64,000 bases of DNA from Bog-1198 sp963727045 (GCA_963727045.1 CAVSES010000002.1:1426001-1490000), one strand, 5' to 3'. Shown: positions 37,525 through 47,390, numbered from the stretch's first letter. Numbers and translations are program-made. Notes: a model not told the origin generated them from the sequence alone.

Positions 37525-38427
37525 TTGGATGCCGTAACTGCGTATCAAGTGCTGCGCCAGCCGCGGCACGAGACTGTGCGAGTACGCGGACTTGATGTGC
37601 ATCTCACACGCTGGGGGCCGGAGCCTTCGGACTCCGTGTGGCCGGTCTTCTTGCTGCACGGTTGGCTCGATAGCGGCGAGACCTTTCAATTCATGGTCGA
37701 TGCGCTGAAGAGAGACTGGTCCATGGTGGCGCCGGACTGGCGCGGCTTCGGCCGCAGCGAGTGGCCGCAACAGGGGTACTGGTTTCCCGACTATCTCGGG
37801 GACCTCGATGCCCTGCTCGATCAGCTGTCGCCGTCCGCGCCTGCCCGCTTGGTCGGCCACAGCATGGGCGGCAATATCGCATGCTCCTATGCAGGCATTC
37901 GCCCGGAACGGGTGCGCTGCGTCATCAATTTGGAGGGAGTCGGACTCGCAAGAACCTCACCCGCGCAGGCTCCCGGGCGAATGCGCAAATGGCTGGACCA
38001 GTTGAAATCCCAATCGGCGCGCAAGGACTACGCATCCTTCGAAGAATTGGCCGGCATCATTCGTTTTCGATATCCGCGCTTCTCGCCGGCGCAGGCCATG
38101 TTCGTCGCCGCAGCCTGGGGCAGGCAGGACCCCGGCGGCCGTGTACGGCTGGCGGGAGATCCGCGCCATCAGTGGGTGAATCCGGTACTGTACAAGCGCG
38201 AAGATACGGAAGCTTGCTGGCGCGAGGTGCGTGCGCCATTGTTGATGCTGGTGGGCGAGGAGTCGGACGTCCTGGCGAAGCTTGGGGGCGACGGCACGCC
38301 GGAGGCATTTCGAGCGATCTTTCCTCACCTTCAAATCGCCCGCGTGGCGGGTGCGGGACACATGCTGCACATCGAAAAACCCGATTTGGTCGCGCCGCTG
38401 GTAGAGTCGTTTTTGGACGCTCACTAG
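37525..38427 (+). CDS. Alpha/beta hydrolase
   Basis: A 300-residue cytosolic hydrolase. The fold markers are F-L-L-H-G-W-L-D-S-G (oxyanion), A-P-D-W-R-G-F-G-R-S, nucleophile elbow G-H-S-M-G-G, and late G-A-G-H-M-L-H-I-E with the catalytic His. The acid is probably the Asp in G-E-E-S-D. This resembles haloalkane dehalogenase or epoxide/ester hydrolase relatives, but the substrate is open. The proposed TTG start directly abuts the previous stop; an internal GTG is possible. Confidence 0.8.
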   Translation: MDAVTAYQVLRQPRHETVRVRGLDVHLTRWGPEPSDSVWPVFLLHGWLDSGETFQFMVDALKRDWSMVAPDWRGFGRSEWPQQGYWFPDYLGDLDALLDQLSPSAPARLVGHSMGGNIACSYAGIRPERVRCVINLEGVGLARTSPAQAPGRMRKWLDQLKSQSARKDYASFEELAGIIRFRYPRFSPAQAMFVAAAWGRQDPGGRVRLAGDPRHQWVNPVLYKREDTEACWREVRAPLLMLVGEESDVLAKLGGDGTPEAFRAIFPHLQIARVAGAGHMLHIEKPDLVAPLVESFLDAH

Positions 38428-38437
38428 GACCCTTGAG

Positions 38438-39217
38438 ATGATGCGCCGGATCCATCCCACCCGTTTCGGGCAAGTGCACCTGCGCAGCAACGATGGGAAG
38501 GGCGTGCCGCTGGTTCTCCTGCACATGTCGCCTCGTTCCGGCGCAATGTGGGAGCTGCTGCAGGAGCGCCTGGAGCGTCCCAGCTTCGCGCCTGACCGGC
38601 TGGGCTACGGTTATTCAGACGCGCCGCCCTGGGCGCTGTCGCTCGAGCAGTACGCTCAAAGTACGCTCGACAGTCTCAAGGCGGCGGGCATCCACGGCGA
38701 AGTCGACATTTTGGGGATTCATACGGGTTCCGTCGAAGCCATCGAGGTTGCGCACCAAATCGGTTCGCGCGTACGCCGGGTCGTCGCCGTCGGAATGCCG
38801 CTGTTTTCAGCCGAGGAGCAACAGCGCCAGCTGGAAAAGTACAGCGAGCAGCCGCTCCGGCCGGCGACCGAAGGCGGCCATGTGTTGGGCGCCTGGCGCG
38901 GCGGCTTTGCGTTTCGCCAGCCGCCGTACGATCTGGGCGATGTGCATCGCCGATTCGTCGAACACGTGCTGGCGGCAAATCCCGGCGCGGCGTTTCGCGC
39001 CGCCTGCGGCTATCCCATCGAGAAGAAGCTCAAGAGCTTGAAGACCCCGCTGACGGTGTTCGCTCCGCACGATGAGATCATCGAGCAAACGATGCGGGTG
39101 AAGCCGATGCTCAAGGACGGCGGCAATTACGTCGATCTGCCGGAACTGGGTCAGGATCCTTTCCAAGTTGCCATTGAGAGGATGGTCACGCTCGTGAATC
39201 GTCACTTGCCGCCTTGA
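38438..39217 (+). CDS. Alpha/beta-hydrolase-fold protein with His at the nucleophile position
   Basis: A 259-residue protein. It has L-V-L-L-H-M-S-P-R-S-G (oxyanion), A-P-D-R-L-G-Y-G-Y-S-D, and an elbow I-L-G-I-H-T-G-S, in which the usual Ser is His. The late region V-F-A-P-H-D-E is present, but the usual G-x-G-H is not. Catalysis by the classical triad is therefore doubtful. It starts 10 nt after the previous hydrolase gene, so the two form a transcription unit with the following hypothetical gene. Confidence 0.72.
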   Translation: MMRRIHPTRFGQVHLRSNDGKGVPLVLLHMSPRSGAMWELLQERLERPSFAPDRLGYGYSDAPPWALSLEQYAQSTLDSLKAAGIHGEVDILGIHTGSVEAIEVAHQIGSRVRRVVAVGMPLFSAEEQQRQLEKYSEQPLRPATEGGHVLGAWRGGFAFRQPPYDLGDVHRRFVEHVLAANPGAAFRAACGYPIEKKLKSLKTPLTVFAPHDEIIEQTMRVKPMLKDGGNYVDLPELGQDPFQVAIERMVTLVNRHLPP

Positions 39218-39229
39218 GGATGGTCAGGG

Positions 39230-39823
39230 ATGGACGTCTCCAAACCGCCGCCGGCGGATGTTTCGAACACGCGGTCGGGAGCCGCCATCGCCGGGCAGGG
39301 TTCGCCCGCCGCGGGCACCATCGCGCCGACGGCGGATCGCGCCGACATCCGGCCTCTCGAGATCTTGGGCGCGATGCAGATCCTGCTGGCGGAGGTGCGC
39401 GCCGGCCTTGACTTGCCGGTGGAACCCTCGATTGCGCAAACGCCGGATCAAGCAGCGATTCAACTGGTGGATCTGTTCATGCACGCACTGCCCGAGGATG
39501 CCGGCGATGCGCCCACGTGGACTCAAGCCCTGGTTGGGGTGGAAGCGGCGATTCAGGCGGGGATCGAGCGCGCCGTCACCGTCGTGACGCAATGGCGGGG
39601 CGTGACTCCGACAGTCGTCGACTCGGTGAAGGAAACGCGGACGCTGTTCTTGTCCGCGATCGAGATCGACTCCCCGAACCCCCTCTGGCTGCGGCCCGAG
39701 TGGATGGGTCTGGCTCCGGCGCTCAATCGTTTCCGGAAGAGGCGCCGCAATGCGCGCAGGCGTTTGACCGATCCGGATCATGCACCCGCGAGCCTGGACG
39801 AAGGCGGGGACTTCCGTCGATGA
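39230..39823 (+). CDS. Hypothetical protein, 197 residues
   Basis: Not recognised. The N-terminal 35 residues are Pro/Ala-rich and probably disordered. The middle is helical (L-E-I-L-G-A-M-Q-I-L-L-A-E-V-R). The tail is strongly basic (F-R-K-R-R-R-N-A-R-R-R-L). There is no signal or membrane segment. It lies 12 nt after the hydrolase gene and its stop overlaps the ATG of the ornithine cyclodeaminase remnant (ATGA). A minus-strand frame of similar length exists here, but the operon spacing favours the plus strand. Confidence 0.55.
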   Translation: MDVSKPPPADVSNTRSGAAIAGQGSPAAGTIAPTADRADIRPLEILGAMQILLAEVRAGLDLPVEPSIAQTPDQAAIQLVDLFMHALPEDAGDAPTWTQALVGVEAAIQAGIERAVTVVTQWRGVTPTVVDSVKETRTLFLSAIEIDSPNPLWLRPEWMGLAPALNRFRKRRRNARRRLTDPDHAPASLDEGGDFRR

Positions 39824-40039
39824 CAACCGTCTATTCGCGCGCGCAGATCGAGCAGGTGATCAGGCCCCGGCAGGTCATTGCGGCCATGGAACGCGCCTTC
39901 GTGGCTGCGACGAGCCGGCGACCAGAACATCAGCATCGCCGATCTCACGGGCGTGGCGGTGCAGGACATGGCGGTCGCCGAGCTTGCATTGGAGGGCCTC
40001 TCGAACCTCCCCGGCGCGCTGATCAAGGGCGCAGAATGA
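39820..40039 (+). pseudogene. Ornithine cyclodeaminase/mu-crystallin remnant (ends only)
   Basis: The start reads T-V-Y-S-R-A-Q-I-E-Q-V-I, then P-R-Q-V-I-A-A-M-E-R-A-F-V-A, the N-terminus of the family. About 90 nt in, another frame gives N-I-S-I-A-D-L-T-G-V-A-V-Q-D-M, which is the family's NAD-domain C-terminus, and ends at TGA 40037-40039. Roughly 250 central residues with the NAD fold are missing, so the gene is a deletion remnant. Its start overlaps the previous stop, as an intact operon member would. Confidence 0.75.
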
Positions 40040-41093
40040 TCTTCCCCATGCGGCGTTTTGCCAGAAACTCCTGCTGCGCCTCAACGATCGCGGCGAGCGG
40101 ATGCACGCCGGCAATCAACGGTTTGACCTCACCGCGTTCGATGTAGTGCACGAGGTGGCCGAATACTTCCGGTTCGAGCACGGTGCAGCCGAGCATGCGA
40201 AGGTCCTTGAGATACAGGGTGCGAAGGTCGAGTTCGACGAGCGGGCCGGCGATCGCGCCGGCGACCGCATAGCCACCGCCTCGCCGCAGCGCCTCGAGCA
40301 ATGCCGCAAACCGGCTGCCGCCGACCACATCGACGATCGCGTCGATCCCTTCCCGTCCGAACTCCTTCAGCGGATCCGCGTCAGGCGCAATGACGCGGGC
40401 GGCCCCGAGGGATTCGACGGCTGCCGCTTTCGAAGAACTTGCGATCGCGAACACCGTGGCGCCGCGGCGCTTCGCCAATTGCACGGCGGCTGATCCCACG
40501 CCGCCGGAGGCGCCCGTCACCAGAACGGTCTGTCCTCGGCCCAGATTCAGGCGCGTAAGCATGTTCTCGGCGGCCGAGTAGGCACAGGGAAAGGAAGCGA
40601 GCTCGATGTCGGTCAGGTCGCACGCGATGGTGTGCGCGTAAGCGGCGGGTACCCGGGTGAACTCCGCGAATGCGCCGTCGCATTCCGAACCGAAATAGAC
40701 CGCTTGGATTGGGTGCGCGCCGCCGGCAATCCGGAATACCGGCTCCACCAGCACTCGTTCGCCTACGCGCCTCGGTTCGACGCCCTCTCCGACCGCGACG
40801 ATCTGCCCGCATGCATCGGCACCTTGGATGCGCGGAAAGTCCGGCGGCGATCCGGTCCAGCCGGCATCCTCGGAACGCGCACCCAATATCCCCGACGCGC
40901 CGCCCTGCGCCGTCGTGCCCTCGGTGACGGAGCGGGAATACCAGGCAGTACGCGTATTGATGTCCGTGTTGTTCACGCCCGCCGCACCCACGCGGATCAG
41001 CACCTCGCCGGCGCGCGGCACCGGCACGGGGACGTCCTCCCGGTACTCGAGCTGCTCGAATCCGCCGTGGCCTTTGAGGAGAACCGCCTTCAT
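40023..41093 (-). CDS. Zinc-independent alcohol dehydrogenase/quinone oxidoreductase (MDR)
   Basis: A 356-residue NADPH-dependent MDR enzyme. The GroES-like half begins M-K-A-V-L-L-K-G-H-G-G and includes V-N-N-T-D-I-N-T and G-A-D-A-C-G-Q-I-V-A-V-G. The Rossmann half has V-T-G-A-S-G-G-V-G-S-A-A. No zinc-binding Cys cluster is evident. The start overlaps the stop of the TfoX-like gene (ATGA). Its tail overlaps the cyclodeaminase remnant by 17 nt. Confidence 0.85.
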   Translation of the reverse strand: MKAVLLKGHGGFEQLEYREDVPVPVPRAGEVLIRVGAAGVNNTDINTRTAWYSRSVTEGTTAQGGASGILGARSEDAGWTGSPPDFPRIQGADACGQIVAVGEGVEPRRVGERVLVEPVFRIAGGAHPIQAVYFGSECDGAFAEFTRVPAAYAHTIACDLTDIELASFPCAYSAAENMLTRLNLGRGQTVLVTGASGGVGSAAVQLAKRRGATVFAIASSSKAAAVESLGAARVIAPDADPLKEFGREGIDAIVDVVGGSRFAALLEALRRGGGYAVAGAIAGPLVELDLRTLYLKDLRMLGCTVLEPEVFGHLVHYIERGEVKPLIAGVHPLAAIVEAQQEFLAKRRMGKIILRP

Positions 41094-41449
41094 GGGCGTT
41101 TCCTGCCGCGCCGGGGGGCCGGTCTTGGCGTGGCTGCGATGGCCGCGGATCTTCTTGCCCACACCACGCACTGCTCCGCGTCCTCGATGGTATCGGCGGG
41201 CACTTCGTAGTAGGTCATGCTCAATTGCGGCTTGTCGGCGAAGGGACGGAACCGGTCCATGCCGCGAGCCTCGTAGTCGCCTCGGTTCGACTCGTTTGTT
41301 TTGAAATACAATGTATCGCGTGATATGAGCGCGAAGAACCGGTCCCCGTGGTAGAGGCCGACCGCTCCGAACATGCGCCGCACGGTGACGGCCCCGAGCC
41401 CCCCGAGCTGCTCGAGAACATACTGCAGAAATTCGTCACTTACGGTCAT
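41090..41449 (-). CDS. TfoX N-terminal domain protein
   Basis: A 119-residue protein with the TfoX_N (Sxy) fold: V-T-V-R-R-M-F-G-A-V-G-L-Y, F-F-A-L-I-S-R-D-T-L-Y-F-K and M-T-Y-Y-E-V-P. It lacks the C-terminal TfoX domain of competence regulators. The tail is Arg/Pro-rich. ATG 41449 is preferred because AAGGA lies 11 nt upstream; ATG 41461 leaves no room for a ribosome site. Stand-alone TfoX_N proteins are common and poorly understood. Confidence 0.82.
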   Translation of the reverse strand: MTVSDEFLQYVLEQLGGLGAVTVRRMFGAVGLYHGDRFFALISRDTLYFKTNESNRGDYEARGMDRFRPFADKPQLSMTYYEVPADTIEDAEQCVVWARRSAAIAATPRPAPRRGRKRP

Positions 41450-41536
41450 TCGGAGCAGCATCCTTGAACTTCGCAGTCATGTCGCCCGCCGTGGGCCTCA
41501 TCGACAGTACGCACACGATATCTTACGATCCGCGCC

Positions 41537-42433
41537 ATGAATTGGAAGCCGCATCTGCCGGAGATCTTTCTCGGAATCTCTCTTGGGGCGATCGCGATCG
41601 AAGCGGCGTTGAGCGGCTTTTCGGCCATCAGGGCGCGATACCGCGTGAGCGACACCCTTGCTTCCCTCGGCATGCAGGCCGGCAATATCGCGATGAACCT
41701 CATGATGGCAGGCATCGTGTTCGCGGGCCTCACCTCGGCGTACAAGATCCGCCTCTTTACGATTTCACCAAGCTCTCCCTGGGCGTGGGCGGCGATATTC
41801 TTTCTCGACGACTTCATTTACTACTGGTTTCATCGGATCAGCCACGAGTGCCGCTTCTGGTGGGCAGCGCACGTCAATCACCACTCCTCGCAGGAATACA
41901 ACCTGTCGACGGCGCTGCGCCAGTCGTGGACCAGCGTAATCGTGGGCACATGGACGCCCTGGATTCCACTGGCGCTCCTGGGATTTCCGCCGTCGATGAT
42001 CCTGGCGCAACAGGGATTCAATCTCTTCTACCAATTCTGGATCCACACCGAGGCAGTCCGTCGGATGCCGGCATGGTTCGAATATTTGTTCAACACGCCC
42101 TCGCATCACCGGGTCCATCACGCGTCCAATCCTCGCTACCTCGACCGCAACTACGCCGGCGTATTGATGGCGTGGGACCGCGTGTTCGGAACATTCGTCG
42201 CGGAGGCTTACGAAGAGCATCCACGCTACGGGATCATCAAGAACATTGCGACGTTCAATCCTCTCCGAATTGCATTCCATGAATGGGTTGCCATCGTCCG
42301 CGAGTTGATTGCCGCCCGCTCGGTGCGAGAGGCGGCGGGGGCCGTCTTCGGGCCGCCCGGGTGGAGGCCCGACGGGCAGGGGCCCACGTCGAAGAATATT
42401 CGCAGGGGCTGGGAGCTTCAGCATGGGCGCTGA
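41537..42433 (+). CDS. Fatty-acid hydroxylase / sterol desaturase family
   Basis: A 298-residue membrane di-iron enzyme. Three histidine boxes are complete: H99-x3-H103 in W-F-H-R-I-S-H-E, H112-x2-H115-H116, and H190-H-R-V-H-H195. About four membrane helices surround them. Family members hydroxylate or desaturate fatty acids, sterols or alkyl glycerols; the substrate is unknown. It is divergent from the TfoX gene and overlaps the RNase T2 gene start by 11 nt. Confidence 0.88.
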   Translation: MNWKPHLPEIFLGISLGAIAIEAALSGFSAIRARYRVSDTLASLGMQAGNIAMNLMMAGIVFAGLTSAYKIRLFTISPSSPWAWAAIFFLDDFIYYWFHRISHECRFWWAAHVNHHSSQEYNLSTALRQSWTSVIVGTWTPWIPLALLGFPPSMILAQQGFNLFYQFWIHTEAVRRMPAWFEYLFNTPSHHRVHHASNPRYLDRNYAGVLMAWDRVFGTFVAEAYEEHPRYGIIKNIATFNPLRIAFHEWVAIVRELIAARSVREAAGAVFGPPGWRPDGQGPTSKNIRRGWELQHGR

Positions 42434-43130
42434 TTGCATATTCGCCAGGGATTTGCGTCCTTTCGCCCGGTCCGCCGTCGCGGCCTTGGCACTCATCGCG
42501 CTGTCGTGCGCGGCCGGAAGCGCGACGGCGCGGCATCGCAGCCGCGAGCGCGAGGCCGCCCCCGGAAACTTCGCATATTTCTTGTTGGCGCTGTCCTGGT
42601 CGCCGGCCTTTTGCCTCGCGTCACCAAGTGCCGCCGAGTGCAACGGGCCCCGGCGCTTTGGTTTCATCGTCCACGGACTGTGGCCCCAAAACGAATGGGG
42701 CTGGCCCGAGCATTGCGACGCGCGAGGCGCGGTGCCCGACGACGTGGTGCAGGGACTCGCCGACTTGATGCCGGCTCGCGGCCTTGTGTACCACGAATGG
42801 TCGGCGCACGGCACGTGCAGCGGTTTGGAGCCGGCGCAGTACTTCGAGCTGGTGCGCCGTGCCTATGCAGCAGTCGCAATTCCGCGGGCGCTGACGGCCC
42901 CTGCTCGTGCGATCGAGCAGGCACCCGCTGCGATAGCCGGCGAATTTCTGAGCGCCAATCCAGGCCTCTCCGCGCAGGCGATTGTGGTGACCTGCACCGG
43001 CCAGGGCACGCCGCGTCTGCGCGAAGTTCACATCTGCCTGGACCGGGAACTCTCGCCGCGCCCGTGTTCCGCGGACGCCATGCAGGGCGCCTGCAGGGCG
43101 CCGCAGGTGCTCGTGCCGCCCATTCACTAA
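42423..43130 (+). CDS. Ribonuclease T2 family protein, secreted
   Basis: A 235-residue protein with a long N-terminal signal region (residues 1-36, core A-A-L-A-L-I-A-L-S). Both active-site segments are present: F-I-V-H84-G-L-W-P and H124-E-W-S-A-H129-G-T-C. The usual Lys in E-W-x-K-H-G is Ala here. The three catalytic His/Glu positions are intact, so RNA cleavage to 2',3'-cyclic products is plausible. GGGAG precedes the ATG. E. coli RNase I is the periplasmic relative. Confidence 0.87.
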   Translation: MGADCIFARDLRPFARSAVAALALIALSCAAGSATARHRSREREAAPGNFAYFLLALSWSPAFCLASPSAAECNGPRRFGFIVHGLWPQNEWGWPEHCDARGAVPDDVVQGLADLMPARGLVYHEWSAHGTCSGLEPAQYFELVRRAYAAVAIPRALTAPARAIEQAPAAIAGEFLSANPGLSAQAIVVTCTGQGTPRLREVHICLDRELSPRPCSADAMQGACRAPQVLVPPIH

Positions 43131-43159
43131 AGAGAGTCGCGTCAGCGTCGAGGACACCC

Positions 43160-43624
43160 ATGGACAGACCACCCCTGCCTCCGTTCACCTTGGATACAGC
43201 GGCGCAGAAAGCGCGCCTGGCGGAGGACGCCTGGAACACGCGGGACCCGGCGCGGGTCGCGCTTGCCTACACCGCGGACAGCCGCTGGCGCAATCGCGCG
43301 GAATTCCTGCAGGGACGAGAATCCATCGAGGCGTTTCTGAGGCGCAAATGGTCACGCGAGCTTGACTACCGGCTCATCAAGGAAGTGTGGGCGTTTCGGG
43401 AAAATCGCATCGCCGTGCGGTTTGCCTACGAATGGCACGACGACAGCGGGCATTGGTTTCGAAGCTACGGCAACGAGAACTGGGAATTCGACGAGCACGG
43501 CCTGATGCGGCTGCGGATCGCCAGCATCAATGACTTGCCGATGACCGAAGGTGAGCGCAAGTATCGCTGGCCGTTGGGCCGCCGTCCCGACAACCACCCG
43601 TCTCTGAGCGAACTCGGCCTCTGA
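43160..43624 (+). CDS. DUF1348 / SnoaL-like protein
   Basis: A 154-residue small cone-shaped-fold protein. The pattern A-E-D-A-W-N-T-R-D-P, Y-T-x-D-S-R-W-R-N-R, F-L-R-R-K-W, R-F-A-Y-E-W-H-D-D and the tail Y-R-W-P-L-G-R-R-P is characteristic of DUF1348. The family is NTF2-like, of unknown function. It stands 29 nt after the RNase T2 gene. Confidence 0.85.
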   Translation: MDRPPLPPFTLDTAAQKARLAEDAWNTRDPARVALAYTADSRWRNRAEFLQGRESIEAFLRRKWSRELDYRLIKEVWAFRENRIAVRFAYEWHDDSGHWFRSYGNENWEFDEHGLMRLRIASINDLPMTEGERKYRWPLGRRPDNHPSLSELGL

Positions 43625-43746
43625 TCAAGTCCGTGTAGCTTGTTTTTCGGTCTTCGGCCGCCATTTCGATGCCATTAGCCACGTGTCTCGGGCGTTGCAG
43701 CATTTGATGATTGCGACGATGCAGAGCTTCGGGCAGGTAAAGTAAG

Positions 43747-44745
<999 letters not shown>

Positions 44746-44883
44746 CAGGCCAGCAGACGATCAACCCGCCGATTTGCCCAACGGCTTTAGTGGCGCCCGC
44801 CCATCGGATTCAACGCTTTTGGCCCCTCGGGATGGCTTAAGGCCGCGCCAGCCGTTAGAGTCGAATCCATAGGAGCATTATGC

Positions 44884-46488
44884 ATGTCCAATGAAAATGC
44901 GATTCGCCGCGAGGTCGGAGCCATCGCTCTGATGTTCACGGGCTTGGGATCGATCATCGGGTCGGGCTGGCTGTTCGGCGCCTGGCGCGCCGCCCAGCTG
45001 GCCGGGCCGGGGGCCGTCTATTCCTGGATCATCGGGGCGGTGATCATCCTGTTTGTCGCCTTCACGTACGCCGAACTCGGGGCCATGTTTCCGGAGTCCG
45101 GCGGCGCGGTGCGCTACGGACATTATTCGCATGGTTCGCTTGTCGGATTCGTTGCCGGCTGGGCCGCCTGGATCGCCATCGTCTCCGTAATCCCCGTGGA
45201 AGCCGAGGCATCGGTGCAATACATGAGCTCTTGGCCCTGGAGCTGGGCTCAGCAGCTCTACGTGCACGCCGCCAATGGCCAGGGCGAGTTGACCATACCC
45301 GGTTTGTCGATCTCCGCCGCGCTGATTGTCGTCTATTTTCTTCTGAATTTCTGGAGCGTGAAGGTTTTTGCAGACACCAACAGCGCAATCACGTTCTTCA
45401 AGCTGATCGTTCCCGCCGCCACCGCGATTGCGTTGATGTGCACAGGCTTCCACTGGGAGAATTTTCACGTTGGGATTCATGGGGAACAGCATGTGGGGAA
45501 CGCCGCTGCAATCCTGACCGCGGTCGCCACCAGCGGCATCATTTTCAGCTACAACGGCTTTCAGAATCCCGTGAACCTTGCGGGCGAGGCCCGCCATCCC
45601 GGCCGCAGCGTACCATTCGCGATTTTCGGATCCATTGCGCTCAGCACCGTGGTCTATCTGCTGCTGCAGGTCGCCTTCCTGGGCGCGGTCGCACCCGATC
45701 ATTTGCACGAAGGCTGGGCCGCGCTCGAGTACAGCTCGCCGTTCGCGCAGTTGGCGCTCGCGCTCAATCTCAATTGGCTGGCCGTTCTGCTGTACGCGGA
45801 TGCCTTCGTCAGTCCGAGCGGAACCGGAACCACCTACACCGCCACGACCGCCCGTCAGATCTACGCGATGGAACGCAGCGGCACCGTGCCCGAGGTGTTC
45901 GGACGCGTGCATCCGCGCTTCGGGATCCCGCGGCCCGCGATGTGGTTCAATCTGGCTGTCTCCTTCGTCTTCCTGTTCTTCTTCCGAGGATGGGGCAAAC
46001 TTGCGGCGGTGATTTCGGTCGCTACGATCATCACCTACCTCGTGGTGCCGATCAGCGTGATGGTGCTCAGGCGCACCGCGCCAAATCTGCATCGGCCGCT
46101 GCGGGTGCCGGGTTTGCACATTCTCGCGCCGATGGCCTTCGTGCTCGCCACTTTGATGCTTTTCTGGGCGCGCTGGCCGCACACCGGAGAGATCATGCTG
46201 CTGTTGATTCTGCCGATGCCCGTGTACCTCTATTTTCAGCGCAAGTCGGGGTGGCCCAATTTCGAACGGCAGCTGCGTGCTGCCTGGTGGTTGATCGCCT
46301 ATCTTCTGGTCATCACCGGATTGTCTTGGGCCGGCAGCAAGGAATTCGAGGGTCACGACTACATCGGCTACGGCTGGGACCAGCTATGTGTCGCGGTGGC
46401 CGCGCTCATCTTTTATTCATGGGGAGTGCGCAGCGGATGGCGTACGCCCGCGATCGAGGCGGTCGAAGAGCGGGCTGCGAAGACTTGA
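44884..46488 (+). CDS. APC-superfamily amino acid permease
   Basis: A 534-residue inner-membrane transporter with about 12-14 helices. The substrate motif G-S-I-I-G-S-G-W-L-F-G lies in helix 1. F-T-Y-A-E-L-G-A-M-F-P-E-S-G-G and the helix-6 region S-Y-N-G-F-Q-N-P-V-N-L-A-G-E fit the family. AGGAG at 44870-44874 is 9 nt before ATG 44884. Substrate unknown; an amino acid or polyamine is most likely. It converges on the alkB remnant. Confidence 0.85.
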   Translation: MSNENAIRREVGAIALMFTGLGSIIGSGWLFGAWRAAQLAGPGAVYSWIIGAVIILFVAFTYAELGAMFPESGGAVRYGHYSHGSLVGFVAGWAAWIAIVSVIPVEAEASVQYMSSWPWSWAQQLYVHAANGQGELTIPGLSISAALIVVYFLLNFWSVKVFADTNSAITFFKLIVPAATAIALMCTGFHWENFHVGIHGEQHVGNAAAILTAVATSGIIFSYNGFQNPVNLAGEARHPGRSVPFAIFGSIALSTVVYLLLQVAFLGAVAPDHLHEGWAALEYSSPFAQLALALNLNWLAVLLYADAFVSPSGTGTTYTATTARQIYAMERSGTVPEVFGRVHPRFGIPRPAMWFNLAVSFVFLFFFRGWGKLAAVISVATIITYLVVPISVMVLRRTAPNLHRPLRVPGLHILAPMAFVLATLMLFWARWPHTGEIMLLLILPMPVYLYFQRKSGWPNFERQLRAAWWLIAYLLVITGLSWAGSKEFEGHDYIGYGWDQLCVAVAALIFYSWGVRSGWRTPAIEAVEERAAKT

Positions 46489-46507
46489 TTGGAATACGCG
46501 CATTCTC

Positions 46508-46943
46508 CCGCGCTCGTCCTTGTCCCGGTGCAGCGTGAGCCGGGCTCCGGGTTCGTAGCGGTTGACCAGGCACGCATCTGGCTCGAAGCCCGGGAAGCCG
46601 GCGGCAATCGCCGCCGTTTTCGCCAATTCCAGAAACCTCCGCGGCATCGGCGGCCACGGGAGGCCGGTCAAGGGATCGAAGGCCGAGTAGCGATATCCAG
46701 CGCGATCGCTCACCCATCCCAAAGCGCCGCAATTGGTCATAGCCACGGACATGCGAAAACCACCGGGAGTCACCCAATGACGATACGGCGCAGGCGGCGC
46801 TGACGGCACCGATGCCCTCCAACAACTCTCGTACTTTGCCGAGGCTGAATTCTCTGAGCACGCTGGCGCCCGGCGCGATTCGTTCGGTTCCCGAACCCGC
46901 GCATGCATCCGGGATGAGATCGCGCGTGTGCGTCAGCAATTCA
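46508..46943 (-). pseudogene. alkB: alkB remnant (2-oxoglutarate dioxygenase, DNA alkylation repair)
   Basis: One frame gives the AlkB N-terminus (I-A-P-G-A-S-V-L-R-E-F). After a 1-nt shift near 46795 another frame continues P-Y-R-H-W-V-T-P-G-G, M-S-V-A-M-T-N-C-G-A-L-G-W, D-A-C-L-V-N-R-Y-E-P-G-A and L-H-R-D-K-D-E with the first Fe ligands. Homology stops there, about 75 residues short, just before the end of the opposing permease gene. The last Fe-ligand His and both 2-oxoglutarate-binding Arg are gone. The gene is inactive. Confidence 0.82.
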
Positions 46944-47286
46944 ATATGGCGGGGCCAACCGGCCACGTCACGGCCGGCGGTTCGACCCCGAGCGGGGAAT
47001 CATGATTGGGATCGAAGGCGCTGAGCTGGCGCTTGAACCAGGCGATAAAGCGTCCGTCGCTGGCGCGTCGTTCGTCATCGCTGCCGCGGGCGTAGGTCTC
47101 GAGCGCTTCCTGGGCGATCACGATGCGGATCATGCGCGACCGTTTGTTGGGGCGGAGGGCGTCCGTCGACAACCGCCACGTGGCGAGAATCATCATGTCC
47201 TGTGCTCCGCGGGGAACCAAAATTCGCGGGTCATCGCCCAGCTGACCCTTGACCAGTTCGCGGAAGTGGTTGCTGAAGTCCTTCAT
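46933..47286 (-). CDS. Hypothetical protein, 117 residues
   Basis: Not recognised. It starts M-K-D-F-S-N-H-F-R-E-L-V, is soluble, has no signal or membrane helix, and contains M-I-R-I-V-I-A-Q-E-A-L and F-I-A-W-F-K-R-Q-L. Compactness and normal codon use support a real gene. It sits directly upstream of the alkB remnant and may have been its operon partner. Confidence 0.5.
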   Translation of the reverse strand: MKDFSNHFRELVKGQLGDDPRILVPRGAQDMMILATWRLSTDALRPNKRSRMIRIVIAQEALETYARGSDDERRASDGRFIAWFKRQLSAFDPNHDSPLGVEPPAVTWPVGPAILNC

Positions 47287-47390
47287 TGAGTCGTCTGCGC
47301 GTTCAAACCGACAAGCACCTCGTCCCATCCGGCGCTTCCATTGTAACCAAATAGTCAATTCTCGTCGTAGAACACGGCAACGGTCGATGC

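Noticed and set aside
39224..39826. Minus-strand frame of 200 codons opposite the hypothetical gene at 39230
   Set aside because: The plus-strand gene is spaced as part of an operon and overlaps the next start by ATGA; the minus frame has no ribosome site and is Arg-rich.
44878..46356. 492-codon minus-strand frame opposite the APC permease
   Set aside because: It is a His/Gln/Arg-rich shadow; the plus strand has a proper ribosome site and twelve or more membrane helices.
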